The notes beneath the pieces were generated by a model. That model ran no database searches, was not told where the DNA came from, and was given only the letters and a program-made list of their open reading frames with translations. Of a DNA stretch of 64,000 nt, positions 17,985 through 27,099 are shown in pieces. Source of the DNA: Caldilinea sp. CFX5. Lineage in GTDB: Bacteria; Chloroflexota; Anaerolineae; Caldilineales; Caldilineaceae. The stretch covers positions 1 to 64,000 of the forward strand of contig QWII01000029.1 in the NCBI GenBank assembly GCA_021405325.1. The letters are read 5' to 3'. Made by a program: the position numbers and the translations under genes. Position 1 is the first letter of the stretch. The number at the start of each line of letters is the position of its first letter.

Positions 17985-19457
17985 CTAGTAGTTCCGTTTG
18001 AAAATTGCTTCCCAACTGTGATGCCCTTGACAGCCCCATGAGTTGTAAAAAATTTGGCAATCTTCATCATTGGTACAATAGCCGGCAGCAATCAAAGTCG
18101 GCTTATCAATATCAACGGAGCGTGTGGTGAAGCCTTCCGCTCGATCACTGGTGGCTTCGCGGCCATCATTATTTTTGATCACCGTAAAGCCTTCGCCGCT
18201 GCCGTGTAGATCAAATTCAATGATGCCATCGCCTTTGCCTTGATCACCGGTAACAAACTCTTCACCGGTATAAATGCCTTTGAGACGGATGCCGTTGAGC
18301 CGTCCCCCATTGGCGTCCAGCACATGAACGCGCAACAGATGTTTGCCGACACAACCGTCATTTTCGTCTTTACTCCAGAGCCGGCGGCTAACCAACGTAA
18401 AATGCGGCGTGCCATTTGGGTCAACCGGCGGAGCGGCAGTTGCCGCAGGCGCGGCCGGCTCGGCTGGCGCCGCCGGTGGTGCGGTTGGCGCTGGTGTAGC
18501 CGTGGGGGGTGGGGGCGGAATGTTGGCCGCCACCGCCACCGCGCTGGTATCGCCGGCCGTTGTCACCAAGGAGCCAAAGACCCAGCCCGTTTGGCCATTC
18601 GCCAAGCCAATTTCCCACCAATCGCCATTATTATTTTTGCCGGTAATGTTGGCGATCTCACTTTGTTGTAATGCGGCAATAATGGGATAGTCGGTGCCTG
18701 GCCCGGAACGCACGTTCAGCGCGCTGGAGGCCACAACCTGCGGATTGGTGACGGGCGACAGTGGAACGGGCGTTGCCGTTGCTGTAATGGCCGCGGTATT
18801 GGCCACGGTTGTCGTGTTTGTGGTCACAGTGTTTGTGGTTACGGTTGTCGTGGTCACAGGAACGCTCTGGGCAACTGCCGCTTGTTCGCTTGTGGTCGGC
18901 GGCGTACTTAGCACGGCAACCGCATCCGCTTGTGAGGCTGCCGCAAGCGCTTCGGGCGTTGGTTGTACATTAACCTGTACGACCGGTTGCGCAGCCGCGG
19001 CGACTAAATTATGCTGGAGCGCATAGGCATAAATCGTATTAGATTGCAAGCCCAAGTCCATGACAAGCGCCACCAAAGCGTTAGTTTGATTGGGGTCGCC
19101 ATTCTCCGTAATTGCCGTTTCAGTGGTCATTAACAACCATTGATTAACATTGGCAACCGGCAGCTCGCCTAATTCCGCACTGGCTTGCGTCAAATTGCGA
19201 TGATTTTGGTAATTCAGCGCTATGGTGTGGGTTGTCGCCGTTAGATCATCCTGGCTGCTGCCAGCTGTCTCAGGCCCGCAACCAACCAATAAGCAAAGAA
19301 TAAGCAATACCGCCACGATCAAACCGTACCGTGGGGTAGCGCTTTTGCGTCGTAATAAATCGCCGTATAAATCACCGTGGGAAATAGGTAGAGGGATGGT
19401 CTGAAAATCAGTCGTATTGCGCTGAGACATGCTCGGTAATTGAACCATTGATAACAT
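17985..19457 (-). CDS. SH3b-domain surface lipoprotein
   Basis: About 490 residues. An N-terminal hydrophobic stretch ends in LCLLVGCG, a plausible lipobox, so the protein is probably exported and anchored. A low-complexity Thr/Val/Ala-rich region follows. Then comes a bacterial SH3 domain (SALNVRSGPGTDYPIIAALQ, ending GQTGWVFGSLV), which often binds cell-wall glycans. A Pro/Ala stalk leads to a C-terminal beta domain with several Cys (CVGKHLLRVHVLDANGGRL), similar in layout to the end of the neighbouring four-cNMP protein. Starts at 19457, 19448 or 19430 are all possible; none has a good ribosome site. Confidence 0.75.
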   Translation of the reverse strand: MLSMVQLPSMSQRNTTDFQTIPLPISHGDLYGDLLRRKSATPRYGLIVAVLLILCLLVGCGPETAGSSQDDLTATTHTIALNYQNHRNLTQASAELGELPVANVNQWLLMTTETAITENGDPNQTNALVALVMDLGLQSNTIYAYALQHNLVAAAAQPVVQVNVQPTPEALAAASQADAVAVLSTPPTTSEQAAVAQSVPVTTTTVTTNTVTTNTTTVANTAAITATATPVPLSPVTNPQVVASSALNVRSGPGTDYPIIAALQQSEIANITGKNNNGDWWEIGLANGQTGWVFGSLVTTAGDTSAVAVAANIPPPPPTATPAPTAPPAAPAEPAAPAATAAPPVDPNGTPHFTLVSRRLWSKDENDGCVGKHLLRVHVLDANGGRLNGIRLKGIYTGEEFVTGDQGKGDGIIEFDLHGSGEGFTVIKNNDGREATSDRAEGFTTRSVDIDKPTLIAAGYCTNDEDCQIFYNSWGCQGHHSWEAIFKRNY

Positions 19458-19482
19458 AATTAGCGTGCATTGTTACTCGTCA

Positions 19483-19575
19483 CGATCTTAGCTTGCCGAT
19501 CTTAGCTTGCCGATCTTAGCTTGCCGATCTTAGCTTGCCGATCTTTGCTTGCATTGCTTGCCGATCTTAGCCTGA
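19483..19575. repeat. 14-nt tandem repeat array
   Basis: CGATCTTAGCTTGC is repeated perfectly four times (19483-19538), then with one change (19539-19552), a partial unit and a further variant to 19575. It lies in the 5' region of the SH3b gene. On the minus strand each unit carries TAAGAT, a -10-like hexamer. There are no spacers, so it is not CRISPR. Confidence 0.9.
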
Positions 19576-19592
19576 CGATGTTTACTTGACAA
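19564..19592 (-). promoter_or_regulatory. Candidate promoter of the SH3b gene
   Basis: On the minus strand TTGTCA (19592-19587), a 17-nt spacer and TAAGAT (19569-19564). The -10 hexamer is part of the tandem array, so repeat-number change could alter the leader or supply extra -10 sites. Confidence 0.45.
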
Positions 19593-20179
19593 GCTTTTCT
19601 TGTCACGATCTATAGCAGTGTAACTGGCGACGGCACGAGTCGGCGTTACCATCCTCTACAGATTTCACCACCAATTTACTTTGCTACAAGCAATTTTGTC
19701 AAACGGCGCAATCGATATAAATGCTTATTATCGCTTACCCTCTCGCCCATCACGCTTCCAAGCAAGCTGTTTTGACAAGCGTATGACCTATTTCGCTGCT
19801 TGCCAACCCGTCTATCGTACACTAAATTCAGCGAATACACTATACGTATAATACATGGTTAATACATGGTATCTCAACTTTTACCCAACGGGGGTAACAT
19901 TTAGATTACAAAATTAGGTCGTGTGCTTAGCAAATGGGCAAGGCGCCAAAATGGGGCCATCAGGTTGTCACTGTTATAGACGGCCAGCTTGTATGTAAAT
20001 CCTACCAAAATTGTAGGCATGAACCTAGACACGCCATCATCATGAGCGTATACTGAGCCGATTATATACGTCCCTAATCCTATATATAGGGAAACTAATT
20101 TATTAAGTGAACTAATATTGGTGATTAGGTTGGAGAAGAACGGTGCGTGCGCTGCGTCCGGTGAGAATACTGATCAAAT
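19593..20179. other. AT-rich intergenic region
   Basis: About 590 bases between the tandem array and tRNA-Leu, with no convincing gene. Small palindromes are visible, such as CCTATATATAGG near 20072-20083. There is an isolated TATAAT (19847-19852) without a matching -35. Confidence 0.5.
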
Positions 20180-20181
20180 TG

Positions 20182-20265
<84 letters not shown>

Positions 20266-20288
20266 ATTGCCAATCAGCATGAATTGCA

Positions 20289-20317
20289 AGTATACTAAGA
20301 GTCAGCCGAAACGTCAA
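20289..20317 (-). promoter_or_regulatory. Promoter of tRNA-Leu
   Basis: TTGACG (20317-20312), a 17-nt spacer, TATACT (20294-20289) on the minus strand, about 24 bases before the tRNA. Confidence 0.65.
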
Positions 20318-20432
20318 ATAGAGTAGAGTGAAAAATTTGTATAAGAAGATCAGGCCGGGCGACAGGATAATGGGCGCCCTACGCCGCACCCCCGATCTGA
20401 TCAACATAAATTTGGATTGAAATCGATTGAGC

Positions 20433-21038
20433 ATGCAACCTACTATAGCACCCCCTTCTGACGAGCAAGCGATCATTACACGCGCCATGAAGGGCGAGAC
20501 CGAAGCCTTTAACGCGCTCGTCTTGAAATATCAAAATATGGCTTATAGCGTCGCCTATCGCATGTTGCGGGATGAAGATGCTGCCGCCGATGTGGTGCAG
20601 GATAGCCTGATTAAGGCCTATCGCGCTTTGCAGGGCTTTCACGGCGGTAACTTTCGCAGTTGGCTCATGCGCATTGTCGCCAACACCTGTTATGATGTGT
20701 TGCGCGCCCAGCAACGACACGCCACCGACAGCCTTGATGATCTATTGACGGAGCAGGATCATACGCCCCATCTGGTTGATCACGCCGAAGGCCCGGAAAG
20801 CCATGCGGAACGCATGGAACTCAACCAATTCATCGAAGCCGGCATCCAAGCCCTACCGCCCGACCAGCGCCTGGTGCTAGTCTTGTGTGATGTTCATGGC
20901 TATGCCTATGACGAGATTGCCGAGATCGCCAATCTGCCCATGGGCACCGTGAAATCACGCATTAGCCGGGCGCGCCTCCGTCTACGCGACTACCTACTCA
21001 ACAAGCCGGAACTATTGCCGTCTTCATTCCGTCCATAA
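20433..21038 (+). CDS. ECF RNA polymerase sigma factor
   Basis: 201 residues. Region 2 shows ETEAFNALVLKYQNMAYSVA and DAAADVVQDSLIKAYRAL with FRSWLMRIVANTCYDVLR; region 4 shows LPPDQRLVLVLCDVHGYAYD, then an HTH ending GTVKSRISRARLRLRDYL. It is SigE/SigW-like in layout. The ATG at 20433 is preferred over a TTG two codons earlier. An anti-sigma gene begins 40 bases downstream, so the pair probably responds to an envelope or oxidative signal. Confidence 0.92.
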   Translation: MQPTIAPPSDEQAIITRAMKGETEAFNALVLKYQNMAYSVAYRMLRDEDAAADVVQDSLIKAYRALQGFHGGNFRSWLMRIVANTCYDVLRAQQRHATDSLDDLLTEQDHTPHLVDHAEGPESHAERMELNQFIEAGIQALPPDQRLVLVLCDVHGYAYDEIAEIANLPMGTVKSRISRARLRLRDYLLNKPELLPSSFRP

Positions 21039-21078
21039 AACAGGTAAATACTTTGCATTATAAAAGTGACGAAAATTC

Positions 21079-22248
21079 ATGACTGTATCGCGTCAGCCAC
21101 AAATTACTGAAGAACTCCTATCCGCCTATCTTGACGAGCAAGTGACGGCAGAAGAACGCGCCCTGGTCGAAGCGGCCATGGCGACTGATCCGGCCATCGC
21201 CTGGCAGGTCGATTCGCTGCGTCAGACCGTCCATCTGTTGCAAACATTGCCGCCCTTGGCCTTACCCCGCTCCTTGAGTCTGGAAGCGATCCTGGCCGAG
21301 GCGCGGGCTGCCGAAACGCCGGCGCCCTTCCAAGCGGAAGCTGTAAAGACTAGCGCACCGCACCAACCGGTTAAACGAACGGTTGTAAAAACACCGACCA
21401 TTGAAGAGCCGGAAACCAGTTGGTGGCAATGGTTCTTACAACTCTGGCAGGGGGGGAATCTCCAACTGCGCAATGCCGCGGCGGTTGCCTTGACCCTCTT
21501 TTTTGTTCTCTTTGCCGGGGATCGCTTCCTTGTATCGACACGACCGCTTGTAGAAGTGACCCCCAACGCGGCGCCGGTTGTCCTAACAAGTAGTGCAGCA
21601 AGTAGTGAAGGCGTTGCAGTCGAAGCGCCTGCCCCCCTTGCTGTTGAGCCAACGGCAACAACGGTTGCGGCCACCATGGTGGCCGCAACCACAAACAACA
21701 GCGACCAGCCGCCCAGTGAGGCAGCCGAGAATGCTGAGGTCAATCCGCTGGCCAATACGGCCGCGCAACCGGAAACGGGCACCTTCCAAGCAGAGGGCGC
21801 AACGTTGGCTGCACCGATGGGCGCCCCAGGGCCGCGTGAAGAAGACCTGACCGGCGGCGGCTCGGCTGGCGATGCTCCGGCAACAGAAGGTTTTCGTACG
21901 GCGGAAAGTGGTGACCGCGGACTGGCGGCTAAATCAACAGCGCCGATGGCGGCCGTTGCTGCAAACAATCCCGTGACCCAGGAAGCCATTGCCGCCGAAC
22001 CGCCATTAACCACGGCGGCGGCTGTTTCCGTTAGTGCGGTAGTGACCACTGCCGACGTCATCACCTTGACTACGCCCGCTACCTTACCCCTGACTGTCGC
22101 GCCCACGGCAACTGTAGACAGTGCCACACCGCTTGCGTCAGGAGCGCCGACCATTGATGAGCCTGCTGCCTGGTTGACCTGGGCGCAGATAATCACCGCT
22201 TTGTCGACGGTCGTGCTGGCCGGTCTTTGGTGGCGGAGCCGGAGGTAG
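21079..22248 (+). CDS. Anti-sigma factor, membrane protein
   Basis: 389 residues. The N-terminal ~60 residues (ELLSAYLDEQVTAEERALVE) match the start of anti-sigma domains that grip the sigma factor; the zinc-binding HxxxCxxC motif is absent. A membrane helix at about 132-155 (NAAAVALTLFFVLFAGDRFL) is followed by a long Ala/Thr/Pro-rich segment and a second hydrophobic helix at the very C-terminus ending WWRSRR. Two helices are unusual; most such proteins have one. It lies between the sigma gene and fpg, with three bases to fpg. Confidence 0.8.
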   Translation: MTVSRQPQITEELLSAYLDEQVTAEERALVEAAMATDPAIAWQVDSLRQTVHLLQTLPPLALPRSLSLEAILAEARAAETPAPFQAEAVKTSAPHQPVKRTVVKTPTIEEPETSWWQWFLQLWQGGNLQLRNAAAVALTLFFVLFAGDRFLVSTRPLVEVTPNAAPVVLTSSAASSEGVAVEAPAPLAVEPTATTVAATMVAATTNNSDQPPSEAAENAEVNPLANTAAQPETGTFQAEGATLAAPMGAPGPREEDLTGGGSAGDAPATEGFRTAESGDRGLAAKSTAPMAAVAANNPVTQEAIAAEPPLTTAAAVSVSAVVTTADVITLTTPATLPLTVAPTATVDSATPLASGAPTIDEPAAWLTWAQIITALSTVVLAGLWWRSRR

Positions 22249-22251
22249 CGG

Positions 22252-23079
22252 ATGCCGGAACTGCCCGAAGTTGAAACCTATGTGCGCGACCTGACGCCAT
22301 TGCTCCATAATCGTACAGTTGCGGGTGTTACGGTCTTCTGGCCGCGTATCATTGCGCTGCCGACGGTTGCCGAGTTCACCCAGGCCATGGTCGGTCAGCG
22401 CTTTACCAGCTTTGGCCGGCGCGGCAAATATATGTTGTTGGGGCTGGCCGGCGGCGACACCCTGATCATCCATTTACGGATGACCGGGCGCGTCACTGTC
22501 TATGATCAACCGGTCGCACCGGATAAACATACCCATGTTGTCTTTGACCTGGCCGATGGCGGGCAGGTGCACTATCAGGATTCGCGCAAATTTGGCCGCT
22601 TGTGGTTGGTCGCCAACACGGCAGCCGTGTTACACAAACTGGGCGAGGAACCGTTTGCGGCGGCTTTTGATATTGATTATCTGGCGGCTAAACTGGCAGG
22701 GCGTACTAGTTCGATTAAGGCGCTTTTGCTGGATCAAGCGGTGGTGGCCGGGGTGGGCAACATCTACGCCGATGAAAGCCTCTTCCGTGCCGGCATTCAC
22801 CCAACCCGCCCCGGCCATACGTTGACGTGGGACGAGTTAACGCGCTTGCATAGCGCCATTCAAGGTGTCTTAGGGCAGGCCATCGACCAGCATGGCAGTA
22901 GCCTTGGGCGCAGCAATATTCAGAATTATGCGCGCCCCGGTGGCGAAGCGGGGGAGTTTCAAGGGGAACATAAGGTCTTTCAACGTACCGGCAAACCATG
23001 TCCGCAATGCGGACAACCAATTGAGCGCATTGTCATTACTCAACGCAGCACCCATTTTTGTCCAACCTGCCAACAATAG
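22252..23079 (+). CDS. mutM: Formamidopyrimidine-DNA glycosylase
   Basis: 275 residues. It excises 8-oxoguanine and FaPy from DNA. After Met comes the catalytic PELPEVET (Pro2, Glu3). The central helix-two-turn-helix shows VVAGVGNIYADESLFRAGIHP, and the C-terminal zinc finger is CPQCGQPIERIVITQRSTHF with CPTC. The full family length is present. Because it nearly abuts the anti-sigma gene, base-excision repair may be under the control of this ECF regulon. Confidence 0.96.
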   Translation: MPELPEVETYVRDLTPLLHNRTVAGVTVFWPRIIALPTVAEFTQAMVGQRFTSFGRRGKYMLLGLAGGDTLIIHLRMTGRVTVYDQPVAPDKHTHVVFDLADGGQVHYQDSRKFGRLWLVANTAAVLHKLGEEPFAAAFDIDYLAAKLAGRTSSIKALLLDQAVVAGVGNIYADESLFRAGIHPTRPGHTLTWDELTRLHSAIQGVLGQAIDQHGSSLGRSNIQNYARPGGEAGEFQGEHKVFQRTGKPCPQCGQPIERIVITQRSTHFCPTCQQ

Positions 23080-23085
23080 CTGGTT

Positions 23086-23319
23086 TTAAGCGGTTGTCGA
23101 TTGGGATGGGGTTGACTGTTTGGCTGCGGCCAACTGTTGCCGTAAAGCCGCTTCGTGTTCATCAGCGGCTTGTCTGCCGTCGGCCAACGCCTGATCCCAA
23201 CGCGAGCGGTAGTGTTGGTCAAAGGTGGTATTGCGCGCCGGGCCAAACAAATAGGTCACGACAGTTGCCGTTAACACACCAACCGTGGCGCCGAGTAGAA
23301 AACTAAGGAGACGTCTCAT
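23086..23319 (-). CDS. Small YtxH-like membrane protein
   Basis: 77 residues. One N-terminal membrane helix (RRLLSFLLGATVGVLTATVV) containing glycines is followed by a charged helical tail with Ala/Gln repeats, the layout of YtxH-type proteins. The ATG at 23319 has AGGAGG five bases before it; the longer frame to 23355 is rejected. It is convergent with mutM, six bases away. The function is unknown. Confidence 0.65.
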   Translation of the reverse strand: MRRLLSFLLGATVGVLTATVVTYLFGPARNTTFDQHYRSRWDQALADGRQAADEHEAALRQQLAAAKQSTPSQSTTA

Positions 23320-23344
23320 CTCATCCTCCTGCTGATAAACAGAG

Positions 23345-23393
23345 AAAAGGCTCACGCACAGCTTTGAGATGTCAAACTGTGCGTGAGCCTTTT
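23345..23393 (-). terminator. Long hairpin terminator
   Basis: AAAAGGCTCACGCACAG (23345-23361) pairs perfectly with 23377-23393. It lies just after the DsbA-like gene and before the YtxH-like gene, both on the minus strand. Confidence 0.7.
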
Positions 23394-23409
23394 TTAACGG
23401 CTGAATCGG

Positions 23410-24873
23410 TTATTGCGCAACGCTGTCTAGCACCTCTTGCAGAATGCTGGTAAAGCGTTCGGCCGGCAAGGCGCCTGGAATAATGCTGCCCTGGCCATTG
23501 TACAGGACAATAAAGGTTGGCGTGCCGCGCACGAAAGGCGTTCCTGCTTCCAAATCCTCTTGCACCCGCTTGGCGGCCTCTTCGCCCGTCAAGCAGGTTG
23601 TGAAAGCATCGACATCCAACGCGAGTTGCTGGGCGAGATCGGTGAAGATCGGTGTCGGGTCACTCACCGACCATTCCTGCATTGCGATAAAGAGCTTGTC
23701 GTGCATTTCCCAGAATTTGCCTTGTTCGCCGGCGCATTCAGCCGCCGCGCCGGCGGCAGGGGCTTGGGGGTGAATCGTTAAGGGGAAATGTTTGAAGACC
23801 CAGAGAACCTGGTCAGTGGCAACAAATTGCTCATCGAGGATGGGTTGCGTTTCTAACGTATGTTTGCGACAGAAAGGGCATTGGAGATCAGAGAACTCAA
23901 TGACCACCACCTTGGCATCGGGGTTGCCTCGATAGAAATCGCCGGCCATGGTCTGATTGGGCCGATCCGGGTCAGGCTTTAGACCATCAGCCGTGGCCCA
24001 GAAGGGAATTTCATTGCTGCCCGGCTCCTCTTGGGCTGTCTCTGGCGTGCCGCCGGCGACCAGGGTGTCGATCAAGCCGGCAAATTGGTCATACGGTTGG
24101 GCGCCCACCAATGGGAAGGCTTCCGCCGTGGACTCGCGCACAAATTGGAAGCTGGGCGTGCCGCTAAAGCCCTTCTCCATAGCTTCCGCGACCCCTTGCG
24201 CAACCATGGCTTCTTTCGCGCCACTGTCAATACAAGCTTGATACTGCTCTTGATCCGCACCAACGTCCTTTGCCAAATCGGCAAAGTAAGGGGCCGGATC
24301 GGGTAATTGATTCCATTCCGCTTGCGTCTCAAAGAGGCGGGCATGAATCGTCCAGTAGAGCGCGGCGCCCTGGTCAGCAACACAAAGCGAAGCGATATGG
24401 GCCGCCGGTGCATTGGGATGCAGTTCCGCTAAGGGGAAATCACGAAAGACAACGCGCACCGTGCCGTTGCGCACATAACTCCGATCCAGCGCCGGTTCAG
24501 TTTGCACAAAATAGCGACTGCAGAAGGGACATTGAAAATCGCTATACTCATAGATCGTAATGGGTGCATCGGGTGAACCGCGGTAGGGGTAGCCTTCGGC
24601 CGTAAAACCGACCGGGATGCCATCATATTCGTCAGTTGGTGCGGGAACGTTCGCGGTCTTTGTTTCCTGGGTAGCGGTGATGGCAGTGGAAGCTGATTCA
24701 GCCACCGTTGGCGCCGGTTCGGTTGCCGGTTCCGGCGTACTCTCCGTAACGGTCGTTGCCGACGGTGTAAGTGGAAAGGTACAGGCTGATAGGGTTAACA
24801 GGAGCAACAGCGCCGCTCCTGTTAAAGATGGAGAAAAAGCCGGCCACTTGCGCCCAGGAAAAATTTTCATCAC
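23410..24873 (-). CDS. Lipoprotein with two DsbA-like thioredoxin domains
   Basis: 487 residues. The signal peptide ends in LSAC (Cys31), so it is a lipoprotein. Two thioredoxin-fold domains follow in tandem. The first has [14 protein letters not shown] (CPFC at 115-118) and the second [14 protein letters not shown] (CPFC at 332-335), each with a later cis-Pro (GTPSFQF and GTPTFIV). It should form or reshuffle disulfides in exported proteins. The two halves look like an internal duplication, which is unusual because most DsbA-type proteins have one domain. Confidence 0.88.
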   Translation of the reverse strand: MMKIFPGRKWPAFSPSLTGAALLLLLTLSACTFPLTPSATTVTESTPEPATEPAPTVAESASTAITATQETKTANVPAPTDEYDGIPVGFTAEGYPYRGSPDAPITIYEYSDFQCPFCSRYFVQTEPALDRSYVRNGTVRVVFRDFPLAELHPNAPAAHIASLCVADQGAALYWTIHARLFETQAEWNQLPDPAPYFADLAKDVGADQEQYQACIDSGAKEAMVAQGVAEAMEKGFSGTPSFQFVRESTAEAFPLVGAQPYDQFAGLIDTLVAGGTPETAQEEPGSNEIPFWATADGLKPDPDRPNQTMAGDFYRGNPDAKVVVIEFSDLQCPFCRKHTLETQPILDEQFVATDQVLWVFKHFPLTIHPQAPAAGAAAECAGEQGKFWEMHDKLFIAMQEWSVSDPTPIFTDLAQQLALDVDAFTTCLTGEEAAKRVQEDLEAGTPFVRGTPTFIVLYNGQGSIIPGALPAERFTSILQEVLDSVAQ

Positions 24874-24916
24874 GTTGCCCTTTATTTCGTTAAGTCGGTT
24901 CTACAATAAAACACGA

Positions 24917-24957
24917 AAAAGAAGTACACAGCAACCTGATGGGCCATGTACTTCTTC
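24917..24957 (-). terminator. Intrinsic terminator after the HTH gene
   Basis: AAGAAGTACA (24919-24928) pairs with TGTACTTCTT (24947-24956). Read on the minus strand it ends in a T run, so it would stop transcripts from the HTH gene before the DsbA-like gene. Confidence 0.55.
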
Positions 24958-25129
24958 CCTCAGCGATTTGTCTATAGTCCGCTAGTCGCGTAGCCCGGAG
25001 TCAGTCTATGCGCTTTCGAGTGTGTAGCGTCTACTGATAGTAGATATGGTAACACAAGCACAAACGCAATGAAAGAATAACATGAGTGCAAGGAAACAAC
25101 TGTAATTGCGCCAACAGTACGTAGCCCTG

Positions 25130-25576
25130 TTAGTGAATTTCCACAGCAAGTTCCGTGGACTGGATGATCTGGCGAATGGTCTCGATGCTAATGCGTTCGA
25201 CCACGCCTTGTTCGATCAAATAGCGGCGCAGCCGTTGTAAAGACCAACGGGAGAAGTTTAAGCCGAGGGTGCGTGGACTGGTGCCGGCGATCTTGGAAAT
25301 CTGGCGGCGCTGTTTTTGCGTAAACACCGCCGGTCGCCCCGGTGATTTACCGCTGCGCAAGCCGTTGATCCCCTTGGCCGAATAGCGGTGAATCCACTTA
25401 CGTACATTGATCGGATGTAAGTTGACCGAATTGCTGATTTCAGGAACACTTTTGCCTTCGGCAGAGAGCAGAATAATTAAGAGCCGATTGACAGGCAGGT
25501 CATCTTCGGGTTCGCAGATCAACGCTTCGATTTGCTTTACTTCTTGATCGGAAAGGTTTTGAATATAAAGAGCCAT
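25130..25576 (-). CDS. Orphan transposase-type helix-turn-helix protein
   Basis: 148 residues. It resembles the N-terminal DNA-binding half of IS630/Tc1-like transposases: one HTH ([21 protein letters not shown]), the linker [12 protein letters not shown] and a second HTH ([20 protein letters not shown], then SIETIRQII). The DDE catalytic domain is absent and no remnant follows in frame; a terminator is downstream. It could be a truncated transposase or a domesticated regulator. It sits beside a strongly AT-rich stretch, which fits acquired DNA. No terminal inverted repeats were seen. Confidence 0.6.
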   Translation of the reverse strand: MALYIQNLSDQEVKQIEALICEPEDDLPVNRLLIILLSAEGKSVPEISNSVNLHPINVRKWIHRYSAKGINGLRSGKSPGRPAVFTQKQRRQISKIAGTSPRTLGLNFSRWSLQRLRRYLIEQGVVERISIETIRQIIQSTELAVEIH

Positions 25577-26096
25577 ACCATGAGCCTCCTGTTGCTTGAA
25601 TGAAGCAGTTTGGTTGATTGTAGATTTCCTGACTTCACTATTAAGATACCTGAGAATAAAGCGTTCAAATTTTGATGCACAGTATATCAGGTTATACTTG
25701 ACAATAAATCAGTATAATAACGTAAATCCTGCTGATACCTTAGTACTATATTAAGGCAAATTACAATAATAGCAAAATTTTTAATCTGGTAAATTTAATT
25801 ATGATGCTATTTTATCGCTTACAAGGTGTTTGACTATAAAACAGTAAGGGACAAAGCGAAAGTATCGTTGAGAGCATCTATAAGTAGACGAATACACTTG
25901 TCAACTTAGTGCTAGTTACATGATTATCTTACTAAAATTTCAATTAAAAAGCAATAATGTGAAGTTGTGGTAAGGATATTGGAGAAGTAGCGAAATGCTC
26001 AAGAGAAGGGAATGAGAAGTTTGCGAGGGTAATAGCGTAGAAATAGGCAGAGATACTTTACGAAATCATTAAGAAATTATCTTTGCCCATTTATGG
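25577..26096. other. AT-rich region without genes
   Basis: About 520 bases, clearly more AT-rich than the neighbouring genes. It contains TTGACA and TATAAT (around 25698-25718) spaced too closely for a standard promoter. No reading frame, RNA or DnaA-box cluster was recognised. It may be the remains of an insertion tied to the HTH gene. Confidence 0.45.
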
Positions 26097-26204
26097 CGAT
26101 TTGCACCTGCCAAGCCCGCTCGTAGCCGGTCCGTGACCGGCGTTGGGGCCGCCGGTCACGGACCGGCTACGAGCGGGCAGAGGCTTGGTTGTTACGTCGA
26201 TTTG
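26097..26204. mobile_element. Palindromic element, copy B, with direct repeats
   Basis: Perfect 29-nt arms (26114-26142 and 26150-26178) with a 7-nt loop share the core GTAGCCGGTCCGTGACCGG with copy A. On the minus strand the end reads TAACAACCAAGCC. CGATTTG flanks it at 26097-26103 and 26198-26204. The insert is 94 nt, against 93 for copy A. Confidence 0.75.
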
Positions 26205-26215
26205 TTTATCTAGAT

Positions 26216-26893
26216 TTACATTGACACCCAGCGCCTTAACAAAGCTTTTGACCGGGCAACAATCACATCATCGGGCATGTTGACTGTAAAGAGCGCATCG
26301 GCGCCACTATGCAGCGCCCGAATGGACCAATCCAAGGTGTGGTTGTCAGTAAGCACAATCAGCGGCGCCTGGGTCAGATGGCGAACGTTGAACACGGCCA
26401 TCATCATTTCCTGTTCAAACATGCCAAAACATTCCAGTAGGATTAACTCCCCGTCCAGTTTCGTGTCGGCATCCAAACTGCGCTGAAGCTGTACTTGCAT
26501 GCCGGCATCGCCAAAGCGCGTGCGTAACGCCAGCGCTTTTGGCAGTGATTGCATCTTTTGTTGTAACCAGACAATCCGGACGGATGATCGCATCCGGCCG
26601 CTGCTGTTACTAGGGGTGGGATAGGGTAAACCCTGTTCGTCTTGTTGTAACAACTTTGTAATTTGTGTATGTTGCCGATGATAAACGTCGTACTGCGGCT
26701 TTTGCATCAATGGTGGCACGCGCCCCTTCTGCTTTTCTACAGGCTGCCGAGCCACCGACCCCTGGCGCCGTGCAGCCACCGACCTATGTTTTTCTTGCGG
26801 TTGCTGCTGGTAGAAGCGGTGCAGAGGTCCATCGATCGTGGTATGTTGACTTTTCCTAGCTTTTTGTGCAGCTTGGTAATACGATTTCGTCAT
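26216..26893 (-). CDS. Degenerate receiver-domain-like protein
   Basis: About 225 residues. The first ~90 are polar and rich in Gln/Lys/Arg with no clear fold. The last ~120 look like a CheY-type receiver: GELILLECFGMFEQEMMMAVF, then LTQAPLIVLTDNHTLDWSIRALHSGADALFTVNM. The usual phospho-acceptor Asp at the end of strand 3 seems replaced by Glu/Cys, so it is probably not phosphorylated in the standard way. The start at 26893 (MTKSYYQ) has AGAG upstream; 26914 is possible. No histidine kinase is nearby. Confidence 0.5.
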   Translation of the reverse strand: MTKSYYQAAQKARKSQHTTIDGPLHRFYQQQPQEKHRSVAARRQGSVARQPVEKQKGRVPPLMQKPQYDVYHRQHTQITKLLQQDEQGLPYPTPSNSSGRMRSSVRIVWLQQKMQSLPKALALRTRFGDAGMQVQLQRSLDADTKLDGELILLECFGMFEQEMMMAVFNVRHLTQAPLIVLTDNHTLDWSIRALHSGADALFTVNMPDDVIVARSKALLRRWVSM

Positions 26894-27099
26894 GGTAGCT
26901 CTTTTCAAAGTCACAACAACCAGCTTGGCTAAAGGAGCAATCAGTTATTGCCCTTGTCAACCATTATAATACTTTTAATTGTAAATTCAACTGAATTCAC
27001 TTACACTTTACTTACTTATTTTTCATAATTCGCGCTTGTTGCGATTGGTTTGTTAGCAACGGCGCCGGCTGGCCAAGTTGTATAGCGTGGCCAGCCCTA

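Noticed and set aside
19483..19575. Possible CRISPR array
   Set aside because: Repeats are contiguous 14-mers with no spacers and no cas genes nearby.
21222..22196. 324-codon open frame antisense to the anti-sigma gene
   Set aside because: Composition is an Ala/Ser/Val shadow of the low-complexity sense protein; the sense strand has a clear family match and operon context.
25698..25718. TTGACA and TATAAT in the AT-rich region
   Set aside because: The spacer is only nine bases, too short for a standard sigma-70 promoter.
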